Of a stretch of 64,000 nucleotides of DNA, positions 8,666 to 20,158 are shown piece by piece. Every line of letters starts with the position of its first letter. Position 1 is the stretch's first letter. A model generated the notes under the pieces. That model was not told the DNA's origin, made no database searches, and worked only from the letters and a program-made list of their open reading frames with translations. The stretch is from Streptomyces sp. 2131.1 (lineage in GTDB: Bacteria > Actinomycetota > Actinomycetes > Streptomycetales > Streptomycetaceae): positions 558,001 through 622,000 of the forward strand of contig NZ_FNSY01000001.1 in the NCBI RefSeq assembly GCF_900105515.1, read 5' to 3'. The translations under genes and the position numbers were made by a program.

Positions 8666-9439
8666 GTGCCCCTGGTGTCCGTCGTGATGCCCGTTTACAA
8701 CTCGGCAGCCACCCTCGGCACAGCCGTCCGATCGGTGCTCACGCAGACGCACAGCGACGTAGAGCTGCTGGTCACCGACGACCAGTCCACCGACGGCTCG
8801 ATGGATCTGCTGCGCGAATTCGCCGAGCAGGACGAGCGCGTGCTGCCGCGGACGGCGCCCGAACGCGGTGGTGCGGGCCGGGCCCGCAATCTCGCGATCG
8901 AGCGCGCCCGCGGGGACTACGTGGCGTTCCTCGACTCCGACGACATGTGGCTGCCGGAGAAGACAGAGAAGCAGCTCGCCTTCGCCAAGGAGGGCACCGC
9001 CCCGCTGACGTTCACCAGCTACTTCAAGATGGACGCCGACCACGACGGCGAGAGCGCCGACTGGGTGCCCAACGGACGGGTGATCCGCGCGCGGGCACAT
9101 GTGGACTACCGCGCGATGCTCCGCCGGGACTACATCGGCGCCCTCACCGCCATGTACGACCGCACCGTCCTGGGCACCAGGCTCATGCCCGAGATGCGCA
9201 AGCGCCAGGACTACGCGCTGTGGCTGTCGATCATGCGCGACGGTGCGAACGCCCGCGGCCTGGCCGAGCCACTTGCGGTGTACCGGGCCGGGCAGGCGGC
9301 GTCGTTGTCCTCCAACAAGATGTCGCTGGTCAAGTACAACTGGTCCCTGTACCGCGAGCACGAGCACCTGTCCGTTCCGAGGGCGACGCGCGCACTGGCC
9401 GGCGCGGCGTGGCAGTCGTTGCGCAACTCACGCATCTGA
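8666..9439 (+). CDS. Glycosyltransferase family 2
   Basis: 257-residue GT-A fold transferase. MPLVSVVMPVYNS at the start is the nucleotide-sugar binding strand, DDQSTDGS follows the first helix, and FLDSDDMW at about residues 90-97 is the metal-binding DxD motif. The C-terminal half has the RKRQDYALWL segment matching the catalytic ED/QxxRW-like region. There are no membrane helices, so it is a soluble or peripheral enzyme, similar to the TuaG/WfgS group that acts on surface polysaccharide. The GTG start follows AAGGAG at 8653-8658. No glycan cluster surrounds it. Confidence 0.9.
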   Translation: MPLVSVVMPVYNSAATLGTAVRSVLTQTHSDVELLVTDDQSTDGSMDLLREFAEQDERVLPRTAPERGGAGRARNLAIERARGDYVAFLDSDDMWLPEKTEKQLAFAKEGTAPLTFTSYFKMDADHDGESADWVPNGRVIRARAHVDYRAMLRRDYIGALTAMYDRTVLGTRLMPEMRKRQDYALWLSIMRDGANARGLAEPLAVYRAGQAASLSSNKMSLVKYNWSLYREHEHLSVPRATRALAGAAWQSLRNSRI

Positions 9440-9653
9440 CGCGTACGGTCCCGAGGAGTCGTACGCCCGACCGTTCCGGACGGGCTTGGCCGAGCCCCAC
9501 CCCGGGTACGCCGCGGGGCCGTCGTCGGCCCCTGCGCGCAGAAGGTGCTGGAGTGAAGCCGGGCGCCGGTCGGCAACCGGGAGGATCTCCTGACCGCCGT
9601 GGAGCGTTTCCCGACCGTGTCAACTCCGAGGCAGCCCGGGCGGCAGGCCACGC

Positions 9654-11931
9654 CTACTTGATGTAGACGAGTCCGTCGGTGGTGATGGCCGGACGGCCGG
9701 TCGTGCCGACGACGACAACCTTCACTGTGTGCTTGGCACTCTTGCTCCAGGTTTTGGTCCAGAGGGCTTGACGGTACTTGGTGGTGGAGGACCTGAGGTC
9801 GATGGTGGCGGCCTTGGTGCCGTCGACGTGGACGTACGCCTGGCCGGAGGTGGCGGCGCGGGAGACGATCCACGCTGTTGAGCGGCCGGTGAAGGTCCAC
9901 GTCAGTGAGGCCTTCTTGGATGCGCTGGAGTACGACTTGCCGCCCAGGTAGCTGGAGGAGGACTTTGTCGTCCAGGCGCCGGACTTGGTGGCTGCGGTCT
10001 CCTGGAGGATCACCGGTGTGGCGGTGACCGACGCCGAGGCGGTGTTGCCCGCGTAGTCGTAGGCCGTCATGTTCCAGGCGCCGGCCTTGGCCGAGGGGGC
10101 GGTGTGCGAGGCACCGGTCGTGGCCGGCCCCGTACGTCCTGGCCACTGGTGCGGTCAGGCGGACCTCCCTCAGTGCCGCGCCGTCGACCGCCTTCCAGCT
10201 CAGCTTCACCGGCACTGCTGTGGTGCTGACCGTGCCCGTGCTCAAGGCCGGCGAAGGCTTGGTGGTGAAGGAGGGAGGGGTCTTCTCTGCGATCACGGTC
10301 GCGGCCGCGCTGGTCGTTGTCCTACCTGAGATGTGAGTGGCCCGGACGGCCACGGTGTGGGTCCCGATGCCGAGTTTCGCCTTCGCCGAGGTGGCTGTGC
10401 CGGCGGTGGTCGCGACGGGCTTGCCGTCGACGAGCAGTTCGTTCTGCTTGATGAGCGCGGCCGGCGTGCTGGTCGACCAGTTCACGGTGATGTCGGACTT
10501 GGTGTAGTACTTCGTCGCCGACAGACCGGCGCCGGTGACGGACTTGACCGTGAGCCCTGAAACGGGGCCCGCCGCCCAGGTCCGGATGGTGGCCAGCCGG
10601 CTGTGGAACGCGTCGCCGGGGCACTGGGTGTTGTAGCCGTCGCGGTGGCCGTGGATGACGGGGAAGGAGAGCTTCGCACCCTTGGCCCAGCTCTTGCGGA
10701 AGTAGTTGGTGCCGGCGTCTCCGGCGGTCAGCGTGGTGGTGCCCGACGGGTTCACACCGTACTGGCCGAGTTTCCATGCGGCGATCCGCGCGACAGAGGT
10801 CATCGCGGCTTCGGAGGGGGCGGCGTCGGTGTACGTGCCGAGGACCGAAATGCCCGTGGTCTCGGCGTTGAAGCCGTAGGCGTGGGCGCCCTGGACAGGC
10901 TTGTCCACGCCACCCTTGCGGCCTTCGTAGATGGTGCCGCACTTGTCGACGAGGAAGTTGTATCCGACGTCTTTCCAGCCCAGCTGTTTGACGTGGTAGG
11001 CGTAGATGCCCCGGACCACCGCCGGTGCCTGCGCGCAGGTGTAGGTGTTGGATTCCGCGGTGTGGTGCACCACTACCGCCTTGACCTTGCCTCCCGGGAG
11101 ATAGCCCGGCGCCTCGGGGCTGATCGACTCATCGGCTCCCCAGCCGGCGCGCGCAGTGATGGGAGGAGGACCGGGAACGGTGGGCGACGGAGTCGCCGGG
11201 GCGGTTGCGGTCGGGCTCGCGCTCGCCGTCACGGACGGGGCGGGAGAGGTGGTCGGCGCAGAGGGTGGCGTAGTGTATTCGGCCGGCGGTTCACTGGCGG
11301 ACGGCTGGACGGGCGGCTCCTGGCTCAAGGAAGCATCCGGCTCCGCCGTGGCGTCCTGTCCTTGGCCGGCGGAGTCCGAGGCGGAGGGCGTCGGCTCGCC
11401 ACTCTCCTCCACGGCGAACCCGGCGGGCTCCATGGCATTCACCTTGCCCGCACCGGGATCGACCATGTCCAGACGCAGCCCGGCGGGCAGTCCGGCCGAC
11501 GTCCGTCCACCCGCGTTCACCCGGGCCTCGACCGCGTCGGAGGGGCCGACCCATGCCGGCTCCGTGCCACCCCGGGCCGCGCCGCGCTCCCCCTGGCCGC
11601 TGTCGCCGTCCAGCCGCAGCCACGGTGACCACTGCCCGGTCCCGATGTCGCGGGTACGGACCTCGACCTTGCCCGTGACGCGCGCGCCCGGGTCCGTCCA
11701 CGTCATGCCCAGCATGCTGAACGGCTCCGCGTCATGACGGCCCAGTGACGCGGCGTTCCCGTCCTCGCTGGTCAGCAACTGCTGGGAGTACGCCTTGGCC
11801 TTGACCGGCTCCTGTTTCGCGTCGGCCCCGGGAGTCCCGTCAGCGCCACCTGTCGCCCCCTGGAGGATCAGCGCGCCGGTCAACCCGGTTACCACGGCCG
11901 CGGCCGTGCCCCATATCCGATGCCGCTTCAC
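9654..11931 (-). pseudogene. Secreted PGRP-type N-acetylmuramoyl-L-alanine amidase, frameshifted near the C-terminus
   Basis: A Sec signal peptide (MKRHRIWGTAAAVVTGLTGA) leads a Ser/Pro/Thr-rich spacer, then an amidase_2/PGRP domain at about residues 265-440: VVVHHTAESN, GYNFLVDKCGTIYEGR and HGHRDGYNTQCPGD supply the zinc His/His and Cys/His residues. Bacterial Ig-like segments follow. At CCCC 10128-10131 the frame is lost; dropping one C joins LTAPVARTYG to PATTGASHTAPSAKAGAW and gives an intact 758-residue protein ending YIK at 9654. The rest of both reading frames is well conserved, so a sequencing error or very recent mutation is likely. Expected role: cell-wall hydrolysis. Confidence 0.85.
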
Positions 11932-12104
11932 GCAGCCCCACCCCTAGTTCCGTCAACCGGCCGGTTACACCTGCACCGGCTTCACCGGGCACACAGGCTC
12001 ACCGGAAAGTACACGGAAAACCACCGACAACCACAACTTCCACACAAAGGCGTGCGGTCCGGCCGACCTTCCGGCCGGCCGGGGCCCGGCCCCGCTGAAG
12101 CCGA

Positions 12105-12944
12105 TCAGCCGATGATGGCGACTGGGGCGTCCCAGGCGCTGCGGTCGACCGTGATGGTGTAACCGCCCCGCGTTTCCTTGCTGTTCACCATGTACTGGTG
12201 GCCGCGGCTGTGGTCGGTGTACTGAGTGGGTTTCCACGGCCAGTCGGTGGTGGTCGTGTTCTTCTTGTCCCACAGCGCGTACCAGAGGTTGCCCGGCAGG
12301 TCCGTCCGGTTCGGGGCGGTGGCGACGGCCTTGGCACTGGAACTGCTGAAGCCGTACAGGCCGGCACGGTAGGTGGCGTTCCGCAGCGTTCTGGTGAAGG
12401 AGCGCACGTACGTCAGAGTGGCGTCGTTGCACGCCTTGTCGCTGATGTCGTACGACTCCATGTTCAGGTAGATCGGGCTCCCGGCCTTCATCCCGAGGGC
12501 TGACGCCTTGGCCACCGCGTCCTTCGCGTTGCTCGCACCGACGGAGGCGGCCGTGGACGCGGTGAACCTCTCCCGGTTCGCGCTCTTCTGGCACGGCGGC
12601 TGCGCGCCGACGTAGAGCGGTATGAGCTTCCAGCCCGTGGAACTAACCGACTTCACCCAGGACTTGGTCAGGTTGGGCTGGGCGCAGCCACGGTTCTTGC
12701 CGCCGATGTAGACGGCGGCGGCGCCGTAGAACTTCGTGTTCCACGCCTTCATCGCCGCGAGCGAGGGCGCGGTGCACGTATCGAACGCCCGACCGGTGTA
12801 GGTCTTCTGCGCAGGCCACGCGGTGGCCGCCATCGACGTCTGTGCTGCGATTCCGGCGCCCGCGGTGACGACGACACCCGTCGTCGCCCAGGCGATGTAG
12901 CGGCCCCTCTTGGACAGCCGATGACTGGACAATCCCCACCCCAT
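12105..12944 (-). CDS. Secreted DUF1906 (GH25-like) protein
   Basis: 279 residues. The N-terminal 40 residues are a signal peptide (basic RLSKRGRY then hydrophobic ATTGVVVTAGAGIA). The mature part is a DUF1906 glycoside-hydrolase-like TIM barrel: GRAFDTCTAPS at the start, VYIGGKNRGC, LIPLYVG, SPIYLNMESYD (acidic active-site-like cluster) and LYGFSSSSA. The family is thought to act on the cell wall, with no firmly shown activity. It lies 170 bp before the PGRP amidase gene on the same strand, so both may belong to a cell-wall turnover group. The ATG at 12944 has only a weak ribosome site. Confidence 0.82.
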   Translation of the reverse strand: MGWGLSSHRLSKRGRYIAWATTGVVVTAGAGIAAQTSMAATAWPAQKTYTGRAFDTCTAPSLAAMKAWNTKFYGAAAVYIGGKNRGCAQPNLTKSWVKSVSSTGWKLIPLYVGAQPPCQKSANRERFTASTAASVGASNAKDAVAKASALGMKAGSPIYLNMESYDISDKACNDATLTYVRSFTRTLRNATYRAGLYGFSSSSAKAVATAPNRTDLPGNLWYALWDKKNTTTTDWPWKPTQYTDHSRGHQYMVNSKETRGGYTITVDRSAWDAPVAIIG

Positions 12945-13057
12945 TCGTATGGCGGCCCACGGCCGCCGTGGATTCGACGCGCGTCCGAGGGGACAGCCCG
13001 CGCCAAGTCGCGACCGGACAGCGGTGCGGGTGCGGCGTCCGCGTCGTGGCGCGGCCT

Positions 13058-13079
13058 CCGCTTCGGATGCCCGAAGCGG
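13058..13079 (-). terminator. Hairpin between the RsbU-type gene and the DUF1906 gene
   Basis: CCGCTTCGG at 13058-13066 and CCGAAGCGG at 13071-13079 form a 9-bp perfect stem with a 4-nt loop. It is a plausible terminator for the minus-strand phosphatase gene ending at 13260. The rest of 12945-13259 shows no gene; it should also contain the DUF1906 promoter. Confidence 0.5.
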
Positions 13080-13259
13080 ATCGCAGAATAGCCGACGCCC
13101 GTGTCGCGGAAGTGAGCAGCTTCGGGTGCTCGGTCGGCGGCTGCACCGGCGCCGGCGCCGGTCTCCGTCGCCAACGGCGCCGCCCCCAGCCGTACCCGCC
13201 CGATGCGTCTGCGCCACTGAGTGAAACGGGGTGCCTGCGCGGACGCGTACCGACCGCGA

Positions 13260-15728
13260 TCACAGGGACAGATCGAACACGCCCGGCTCGGCGGTGAGGG
13301 GTTGTTCGGTCCAGAGGGTCTTGCCGCTCCGGGTGTAGCGGCTGCCCCAGCGGGTGGTGAGCTGAGCGATGAGGAACAGGCCCCGGCCGCCTTCGTCGGA
13401 CCATTGGGCGCGGCGCAGCCGTGGCTGGGTGTTGCTGGGGTCGCTGACCTCGCATACCAGCACGTCTCCGCGGATGAGGCGCAGGCCGATGGGACCGCCC
13501 GCGTACCGCACGGCGTTGGTGACGAGTTCGCTGACGACCAGCTCGGTGGTGAAGGACACCTCGTCCAGTCCCCACGCGGCCAGCTGCCCGGCGGCCGCCT
13601 CGCGGGCGGCGGCGACGACGGACACGTCCGCGGGGAATTCCCAGCTCGCGGTGGACTCCGGAGCGATGGCACGCGTACGCGCCAGAAGCAGGGCCATGTC
13701 GTCGCGGGCCGGCGCGTCGCCCAGGCTCTGGAGAAGCTCATGTCCCGCACCGTCGAGTTCGCAGTCGGTGCCGGTGAGCCGCGCGAGACGGTCGGTCAGC
13801 CGCCGCAGACCCGCGTCGAGATCGTGGTCGTCGCGGTAGATGACCCCCTTGGTGTACACCGCGACCGTACTGCCGGGCTCCAGGTCGAACGTGGTCGCCT
13901 CGAACGGCATCCCTCCCACCCCGAGCAACGGTCCGGGCGAGATCTCGACGGACTTGACGGTGCCGTCGGGCCGGATCACGACGGGCGGCGGGTGTCCCGC
14001 GCTGGCGAGGGTGCACTGGCGGGTGACGGGGTCGTAGACGGCGTACAGGCAGCTGGCACCGACGGTGTCCCCCTGGTGGGTGCCCTCCTCCTGGAACTGC
14101 TGGACGAGGTCGTCGAGGTGGGCGAGGAGTTCGTCCGGGCCCAGTTCCAGGTCGGCCAGGGTGTCGACGGCCGTGCGCAGCCGGCCCATGGTGGCGGTGG
14201 CGGGCAGACCGTGTCCGGTGACGTCGCCCGCGACGAGGGCGACGCGGAAGGACGGGAGGGCGATGACGTCGTACCAGTCGCCGCCGATCTCGGCCCCGTC
14301 CCCGGCGGGCACGTAGAACCCCGCGGTCTCCGCCGCGGGGGTGTCGGTGGTGGCCGCGGGGAGCAGGCGCTGCTGAAGGGCGACGGCTGCCCGGTGCTCG
14401 CGGGTGTAACGGCGGGCGTTGTCCACGCCGAGCGCGGCCCGGGACGCGATCTCCGTGAGCAGGTCGGCGTCCTCCTGGCGGAAGGGGACGGTCGTACGGG
14501 TGCGCCAGACGACCACGGTGCCGAGGACGAGGCCACGGGCGAACAGCGGAGCCGCGACTGCCGAGTGGCCGTGCTCGGGGACGAACAGGTGGGCCAGCTC
14601 CAGGTGCCCCTCGGCCGCGGCGATCACGCTGTCCCGGTCGGGCAGCAGGACGGTCTCGCCCTGCCCGATCCGCTGCAGAAGCGGGTGGTTCGGCAGCGTC
14701 GGCGAGACGGCGCCCGCGGCCGGGAGACCTGCGGGCCAGGCCTCACCCCGCGGGGCCACACCGGTGCGGCGCAGATTCCACTGTCCCGGGCCGGACATCT
14801 TCGGGGGCTCGTCCCCTTCGAGCACGGCCTCGGACAGTGCCACCCAGGCCACGTCACCGAGGTCCGGCATGAGGACGTCCGCCAGCTCCTGCGCGGTGCG
14901 TACCACGTCCAGCGTGGCACCGATGCCTTCTCCGGCCTTGGTCAGCAGTTCCATGCGCCGCTCGGCCCGGTGGCCCTCCGTGATGTCGGCGTACGTCTGG
15001 CACATGCCGAGGAGACGGCCGGCCGGGCCGGTCAGCCGGAACGTGGACAGCGACCACCACCGGTCGCGGTCCGGACCGGACGGAGGGCTGCCACGGACCG
15101 GGAGGCCGAGGACGGACTCACCGGTCTCCCTGACCTGCCGCAGAACCCGGTCGGTCGTTTCCGGGTCGACATGGGAGGTGTCCGTGCCGACGTGCCGGCC
15201 GACGAGGCGGTTCGCGGGGTGGCCGAGAACGCGCTCCGCCGCCGCGTTCAGCAACCGGTACCGCGACTCACCGTCCATGAGGGCGATGGGGGCGGGATTC
15301 TGCTCGAACAGCGCCCGCATCGTCTCCCGGTCGGCGACCTCCCGCTCGATTCGCCGGGCGTCCCCCGCGGAGACCGACCAGCCCGCCCGGCCCTCCCCGT
15401 CCGTGAGCGGGCGCACGTGCAGCGCGACCCTCACCTCCCGCCCGTCCCGGTGACGCAGGGCCCGCACTCCGGCCCAGCCCCGACCGGTCTCGGGCCGGTC
15501 GCGCGCCGCACGGGCGGCTCCGCGGTCCCCGTCGGCGGTCAGCAGCTCCACCGCCGGTGTGCCGCAGACTTCCTTCGCCGAGTATCCGAGGAGGGCTTCC
15601 GCCCCCGTGCTCCACAGCCGGACCGCGCCCATGCGGTCCAGCTGCGCAGTGGCGGGGCAGAGCTCCGGTGGCGGGCCGTGCTCGACCGCGCCGGTCCCCT
15701 CGGTATCCCCGGGTCCGCTCATCGGCAT
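13260..15728 (-). CDS. PAS-PAS-GAF-SpoIIE phosphatase-HATPase signalling protein (RsbU/RsbW type)
   Basis: 822-residue cytoplasmic regulator combining a PP2C phosphatase with an anti-sigma-factor kinase-like domain. Order: PAS at about 25-130, PAS at 140-260 (FEQNPAPIALMDGES), GAF at 280-450, SpoIIE/PP2C at 470-690 with AGDVTGHGLPA and metal-binding Asp residues (GDWYDV), then a HATPase_c domain at 700-815 with ELVTNAVRYAGG and SDEGGRGLFLI. Such proteins control sigma-B-like factors through anti-anti-sigma dephosphorylation and are abundant in Streptomyces. No partner sigma or STAS gene is adjacent, so it acts at a distance. The ATG at 15728 matches the family's usual start. Confidence 0.9.
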   Translation of the reverse strand: MPMSGPGDTEGTGAVEHGPPPELCPATAQLDRMGAVRLWSTGAEALLGYSAKEVCGTPAVELLTADGDRGAARAARDRPETGRGWAGVRALRHRDGREVRVALHVRPLTDGEGRAGWSVSAGDARRIEREVADRETMRALFEQNPAPIALMDGESRYRLLNAAAERVLGHPANRLVGRHVGTDTSHVDPETTDRVLRQVRETGESVLGLPVRGSPPSGPDRDRWWSLSTFRLTGPAGRLLGMCQTYADITEGHRAERRMELLTKAGEGIGATLDVVRTAQELADVLMPDLGDVAWVALSEAVLEGDEPPKMSGPGQWNLRRTGVAPRGEAWPAGLPAAGAVSPTLPNHPLLQRIGQGETVLLPDRDSVIAAAEGHLELAHLFVPEHGHSAVAAPLFARGLVLGTVVVWRTRTTVPFRQEDADLLTEIASRAALGVDNARRYTREHRAAVALQQRLLPAATTDTPAAETAGFYVPAGDGAEIGGDWYDVIALPSFRVALVAGDVTGHGLPATATMGRLRTAVDTLADLELGPDELLAHLDDLVQQFQEEGTHQGDTVGASCLYAVYDPVTRQCTLASAGHPPPVVIRPDGTVKSVEISPGPLLGVGGMPFEATTFDLEPGSTVAVYTKGVIYRDDHDLDAGLRRLTDRLARLTGTDCELDGAGHELLQSLGDAPARDDMALLLARTRAIAPESTASWEFPADVSVVAAAREAAAGQLAAWGLDEVSFTTELVVSELVTNAVRYAGGPIGLRLIRGDVLVCEVSDPSNTQPRLRRAQWSDEGGRGLFLIAQLTTRWGSRYTRSGKTLWTEQPLTAEPGVFDLSL

Positions 15729-15839
15729 CAGCCCATTTCTGGCCTCGCCCCCCGGCCATCATAAGAGAAACGGGCATCCGGGACGCCTCGAACGCCAAGA
15801 AGCAGGGGCTCGGACGAGTCGGGTAGGGGCCCCGGATGC

Positions 15840-16328
15840 CTACGAGAGGTCCTTGCGCATCAACGCGCACATCGTTTCGTAGCGGTACGACGACCCGTCC
15901 GGGGCCTGGGCGTCCCACGAGTCGGCTCGGCGGTCGAACGCGACGTAGCCGAGCCGTTCGTAGAGCGCCCGGGCGCGCGGGTTGTTCTCCTCCACGCCCA
16001 GCTCGGCCTGGAGCAGACCGCGCCGCCTGATGCGCTGCTCGGCGGCCTCCACCAGGAGCGTGCCGATCCCGCACGACTGCAACGCGGGATGCACCGCGAG
16101 CTGCCACAGCGTGCCGACCCCCTCCTTGACCCGGTAGTCGACCCCGCCCTTCGCCAGGGGAAGGTCCGTGGGAGGGCAGACCGCGAGGTAGTCCACCTCT
16201 CCGAGCCGGGCGCGTTCCAACTGCTTCGCGACACTGGCCAAGTGCTGTTCGGAACCCGACCACCCGCAGTGCGCCAGGTCCGCCGGCACCAGATCGCGCA
16301 CCGACAGCTTCAATACGACATCGACCAT
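15840..16328 (-). CDS. GNAT family N-acetyltransferase
   Basis: 162-residue acetyltransferase. The acetyl-CoA loop is VHPALQSCGIGTLLVEAAE (motif A, Q-x-x-G-x-G with Cys between), with VEENNPRARALYERLGY as motif B. The ATG at 16328 is preferred to an ATG 10 codons upstream because GGAGG sits 9 nt before it. The C-terminus (SSYRYETMCALMRKDL) is normal. The substrate is unknown; similar genes are often annotated as generic GNATs. An inverted repeat 15773-15782/15831-15840 overlaps its stop and could end transcription from both sides. Confidence 0.85.
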   Translation of the reverse strand: MVDVVLKLSVRDLVPADLAHCGWSGSEQHLASVAKQLERARLGEVDYLAVCPPTDLPLAKGGVDYRVKEGVGTLWQLAVHPALQSCGIGTLLVEAAEQRIRRRGLLQAELGVEENNPRARALYERLGYVAFDRRADSWDAQAPDGSSYRYETMCALMRKDLS

Positions 16329-16462
16329 CTTCACCGCCTCCGGTCGGCAAGCCTCCATGCCCGCCGCACGGGCCGCAACGGTTTATGCGCGCCCATGAAG
16401 GCGTCGGACGACGGACGAGCTGTGCGGGGGCGGGAGCGTGTCCGCCGAGCACAAGGGCCGTC

Positions 16463-16560
16463 ATGCCGGATCCGGCAGCAGCCGCACCGACGCGGGTCTT
16501 CACCCTCGACGATCACGAGGTCGTCCGCGGGGCGGCGACGGCGGAGCAGGCGGTGGCCCG
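16463..16560 (+). pseudogene. Remnant of a NarL/DevR-type response regulator
   Basis: An ATG at 16463 opens a frame that reads APTRVFTLDDHEVVR, the exact N-terminal phospho-acceptor-pocket motif of NarL/FixJ response regulators (two Asp plus HEVVR). It then jumps to AATAEQAVAR, which matches a stretch normally about 20 residues further on (VVGEAATAEQALAR), and then runs into non-homologous sequence. No receiver Asp, REC domain body or LuxR HTH follows. This looks like a gene that has suffered an internal deletion and lost its 3' part. Confidence 0.6.
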
Positions 16561-16609
16561 TCCCCCGCGCACCCCACCGATCCGCGCGTCCCGGGGGCGC
16601 CGGAAGGGC

Positions 16610-16635
16610 CGGAACCGAGTCCGTCATCGGTTCCG
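16610..16635 (-). terminator. Terminator of the xylanase gene
   Basis: CGGAACCGA at 16610-16618 pairs with TCGGTTCCG at 16627-16635 around an 8-nt loop, 23 nt past the xylanase stop on the minus strand. Confidence 0.65.
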
Positions 16636-16657
16636 ACCCCGTCTTTCGGGCAGTTCC

Positions 16658-18469
<1,812 letters not shown>

Positions 18470-18494
18470 TCATTACCGCGCCGTACGCCTTGAC

Positions 18495-18508
18495 TGTGAG
18501 CGTTAACA
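18495..18508. promoter_or_regulatory. LacI-type operator-like palindrome near abfB
   Basis: TGTGAGCGTTAACA at 18495-18508 is an imperfect palindrome, close to the TGTTAGCGCTAACA consensus of LacI-family operators seen before arabinosidase genes (12 of 14 bases). It lies 125 bp upstream of the abfB start. Confidence 0.5.
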
Positions 18509-18542
18509 TTTCTAGCTTGTGGCGACGCCCGTAGAAGGCATG

Positions 18543-18556
18543 TCGAAATGTTTCGA
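18543..18556. promoter_or_regulatory. Second CGAAA..TTTCG element, abfB side
   Basis: TCGAAATGTTTCGA has 6-bp perfect arms around a TG centre, the same half-sites as the xlnA-side element but with two central bases. It is 77 bp upstream of the abfB start, so both divergent genes may answer to one xylan-derived signal. Confidence 0.55.
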
Positions 18557-18632
18557 GCGACTTTGTCTGCCTGGCAACCCTTTCCGCAGCTCGTGGGGCA
18601 ACCCATCCCCATCCCTCTCAGGAGGTCCACCC

Positions 18633-20102
18633 ATGCGGTTTCGTCATACGTTCCTCGTTCGTCCAGGACGTCTGTTCACGCTCCTCGCGCCCTTGCTGCT
18701 CGTAGCCGCCTTCCTGGGCGCCCAGCCCGCCGAAGCGGCGACCGTCGACGGCAACGCCTCGTACGTGCTGGTCAACCGCAACAGCGGCAAGGCCCTGGAC
18801 GTCTACAACATGGCGACCTCGGACGGCGCGCGCATCACCCAGTGGTCCCGGAACGACCAGAGCCAGCAGCAGTGGCAGTTCGTCGACTCCGGGGACGGCT
18901 ACTACCGTCTGAAGTCCCGCCTCTCGGGCAAGGTGCTGGACGTCTACAACTGGTCCACGGCGAACGGCGGTTCGATCGTCCAGTGGACCGACCTGAACGC
19001 CACCAACCAGCAGTGGCGCCTGGCGGACAGCTCGGACGGCTACGTGAGGCTCATCTCGCGCCACAGTGGAAAGGCCCTCGAAGTGCAGGGCGCTTCCACC
19101 GCCGACGGCGGGAACATCGTCCAGTACGACGACTGGGGCGGCACCAACCAGCAGTGGAAGCTGGTCAAGACGACCGGCAGTGAGAACCCCGGCGCATGCG
19201 ACCTTCCGTCGTCCTACCGATGGACATCGACGGGTGCGCTCGCTCAGCCCAAGCCGGGGTGGGCCTCCCTCAAGGACTTCACGGTCGTTCCGTACAACGG
19301 CAAGCAGCTCGTCTACGCAACGACTCACGACAACGGCTCCAGCTGGGGCTCCATGAACTTCGGCCTGTTCACCAACTGGTCGGAGATGGCATCGGCCGGC
19401 CAGAACACGATGTCGTCCGCGACCGTCGCACCCACGCTGTTCTACTTCGCACCGAAGAACATCTGGGTCCTCACCTACCAGTGGGGGGCGACCGCGTTCT
19501 CCTACCGGACGTCGAACGATCCCACCAACCCCAACGGCTGGTCCTCCCCGCAGGTGCTCTTCTCCGGAAGCATCAGCGACTCCGGAACGGGGCCCATCGA
19601 CCAGACGCTCATCGGGGACGGTACGAACATGTACCTGTTCTTCGCCGGTGACAACGGCAAGATCTACCGGGCCAGCATGCCGATCGGGAACTTCCCGGGC
19701 AGCTTCGGATCGTCCTCGACCGTGGTCATGAGCGACACGACGAACAACCTGTTCGAGGCCCCGCAGGTCTACAAGCTGCAGGGCCAGAACCGCTATCTCA
19801 TGATCGTCGAAGCGATCGGCGGACAGGGCCGCTACTTCCGCTCGTTCACCGCCACCAGCCTGAACGGCTCGTGGACGCCCCAGGCCGCGACCGAGAGCAA
19901 CCCCTTCGCCGGCAAGGCGAACAGCGGCGCCACCTGGACGAACGACATCAGCCACGGCGAACTGCTCCGCACCGGCCCCGACCAGACCATGACCGTGGAC
20001 CCCTGCAACCTGCAGCTGCTCTACCAGGGCCGCAGCCCCAACTCCGGCGGTGACTACGGCCTGCTGCCCTACCGGCCGGGCCTGCTGACGCTACAGCGCT
20101 GA
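18633..20102 (+). CDS. abfB: Alpha-L-arabinofuranosidase B, GH62 with N-terminal CBM13
   Basis: Secreted 489-residue enzyme that removes arabinose side chains from arabinoxylan, working with XlnA. Signal peptide at residues 1-38 ([21 protein letters not shown]). A CBM13 at about 45-175 shows three QQW-type repeats (QQQWQF, NQQWRL, NQQWKL). The GH62 five-bladed propeller covers about 185-489; SLKDFTVV holds the conserved catalytic-base Asp and [11 protein letters not shown] the acid Glu. The ATG at 18633 is chosen because AGGAGG at 18620-18625 precedes it and the signal peptide follows at once. An upstream in-frame ATG at 18519 adds 38 atypical residues. Confidence 0.95.
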   Translation: MRFRHTFLVRPGRLFTLLAPLLLVAAFLGAQPAEAATVDGNASYVLVNRNSGKALDVYNMATSDGARITQWSRNDQSQQQWQFVDSGDGYYRLKSRLSGKVLDVYNWSTANGGSIVQWTDLNATNQQWRLADSSDGYVRLISRHSGKALEVQGASTADGGNIVQYDDWGGTNQQWKLVKTTGSENPGACDLPSSYRWTSTGALAQPKPGWASLKDFTVVPYNGKQLVYATTHDNGSSWGSMNFGLFTNWSEMASAGQNTMSSATVAPTLFYFAPKNIWVLTYQWGATAFSYRTSNDPTNPNGWSSPQVLFSGSISDSGTGPIDQTLIGDGTNMYLFFAGDNGKIYRASMPIGNFPGSFGSSSTVVMSDTTNNLFEAPQVYKLQGQNRYLMIVEAIGGQGRYFRSFTATSLNGSWTPQAATESNPFAGKANSGATWTNDISHGELLRTGPDQTMTVDPCNLQLLYQGRSPNSGGDYGLLPYRPGLLTLQR

Positions 20103-20121
20103 CGGCAGGAGGACGAAGGGA

Positions 20122-20153
20122 CCGGCCCCCCGCCCGTACGAGCGGGGGGCCGG
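20122..20153. terminator. Bidirectional terminator between abfB and catalase
   Basis: CCGGCCCCCCGC (20122-20133) and GCGGGGGGCCGG (20142-20153) form a 12-bp perfect stem with an 8-nt loop between the convergent abfB and catalase genes. Confidence 0.8.
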
Positions 20154-20158
20154 ACGCT

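Noticed and set aside
12968-13297. Plus-strand open frame in the gap before the phosphatase gene
   Set aside because: Arg-rich, no ribosome site and no homology pattern; likely shadow coding of the GC-rich promoter region.
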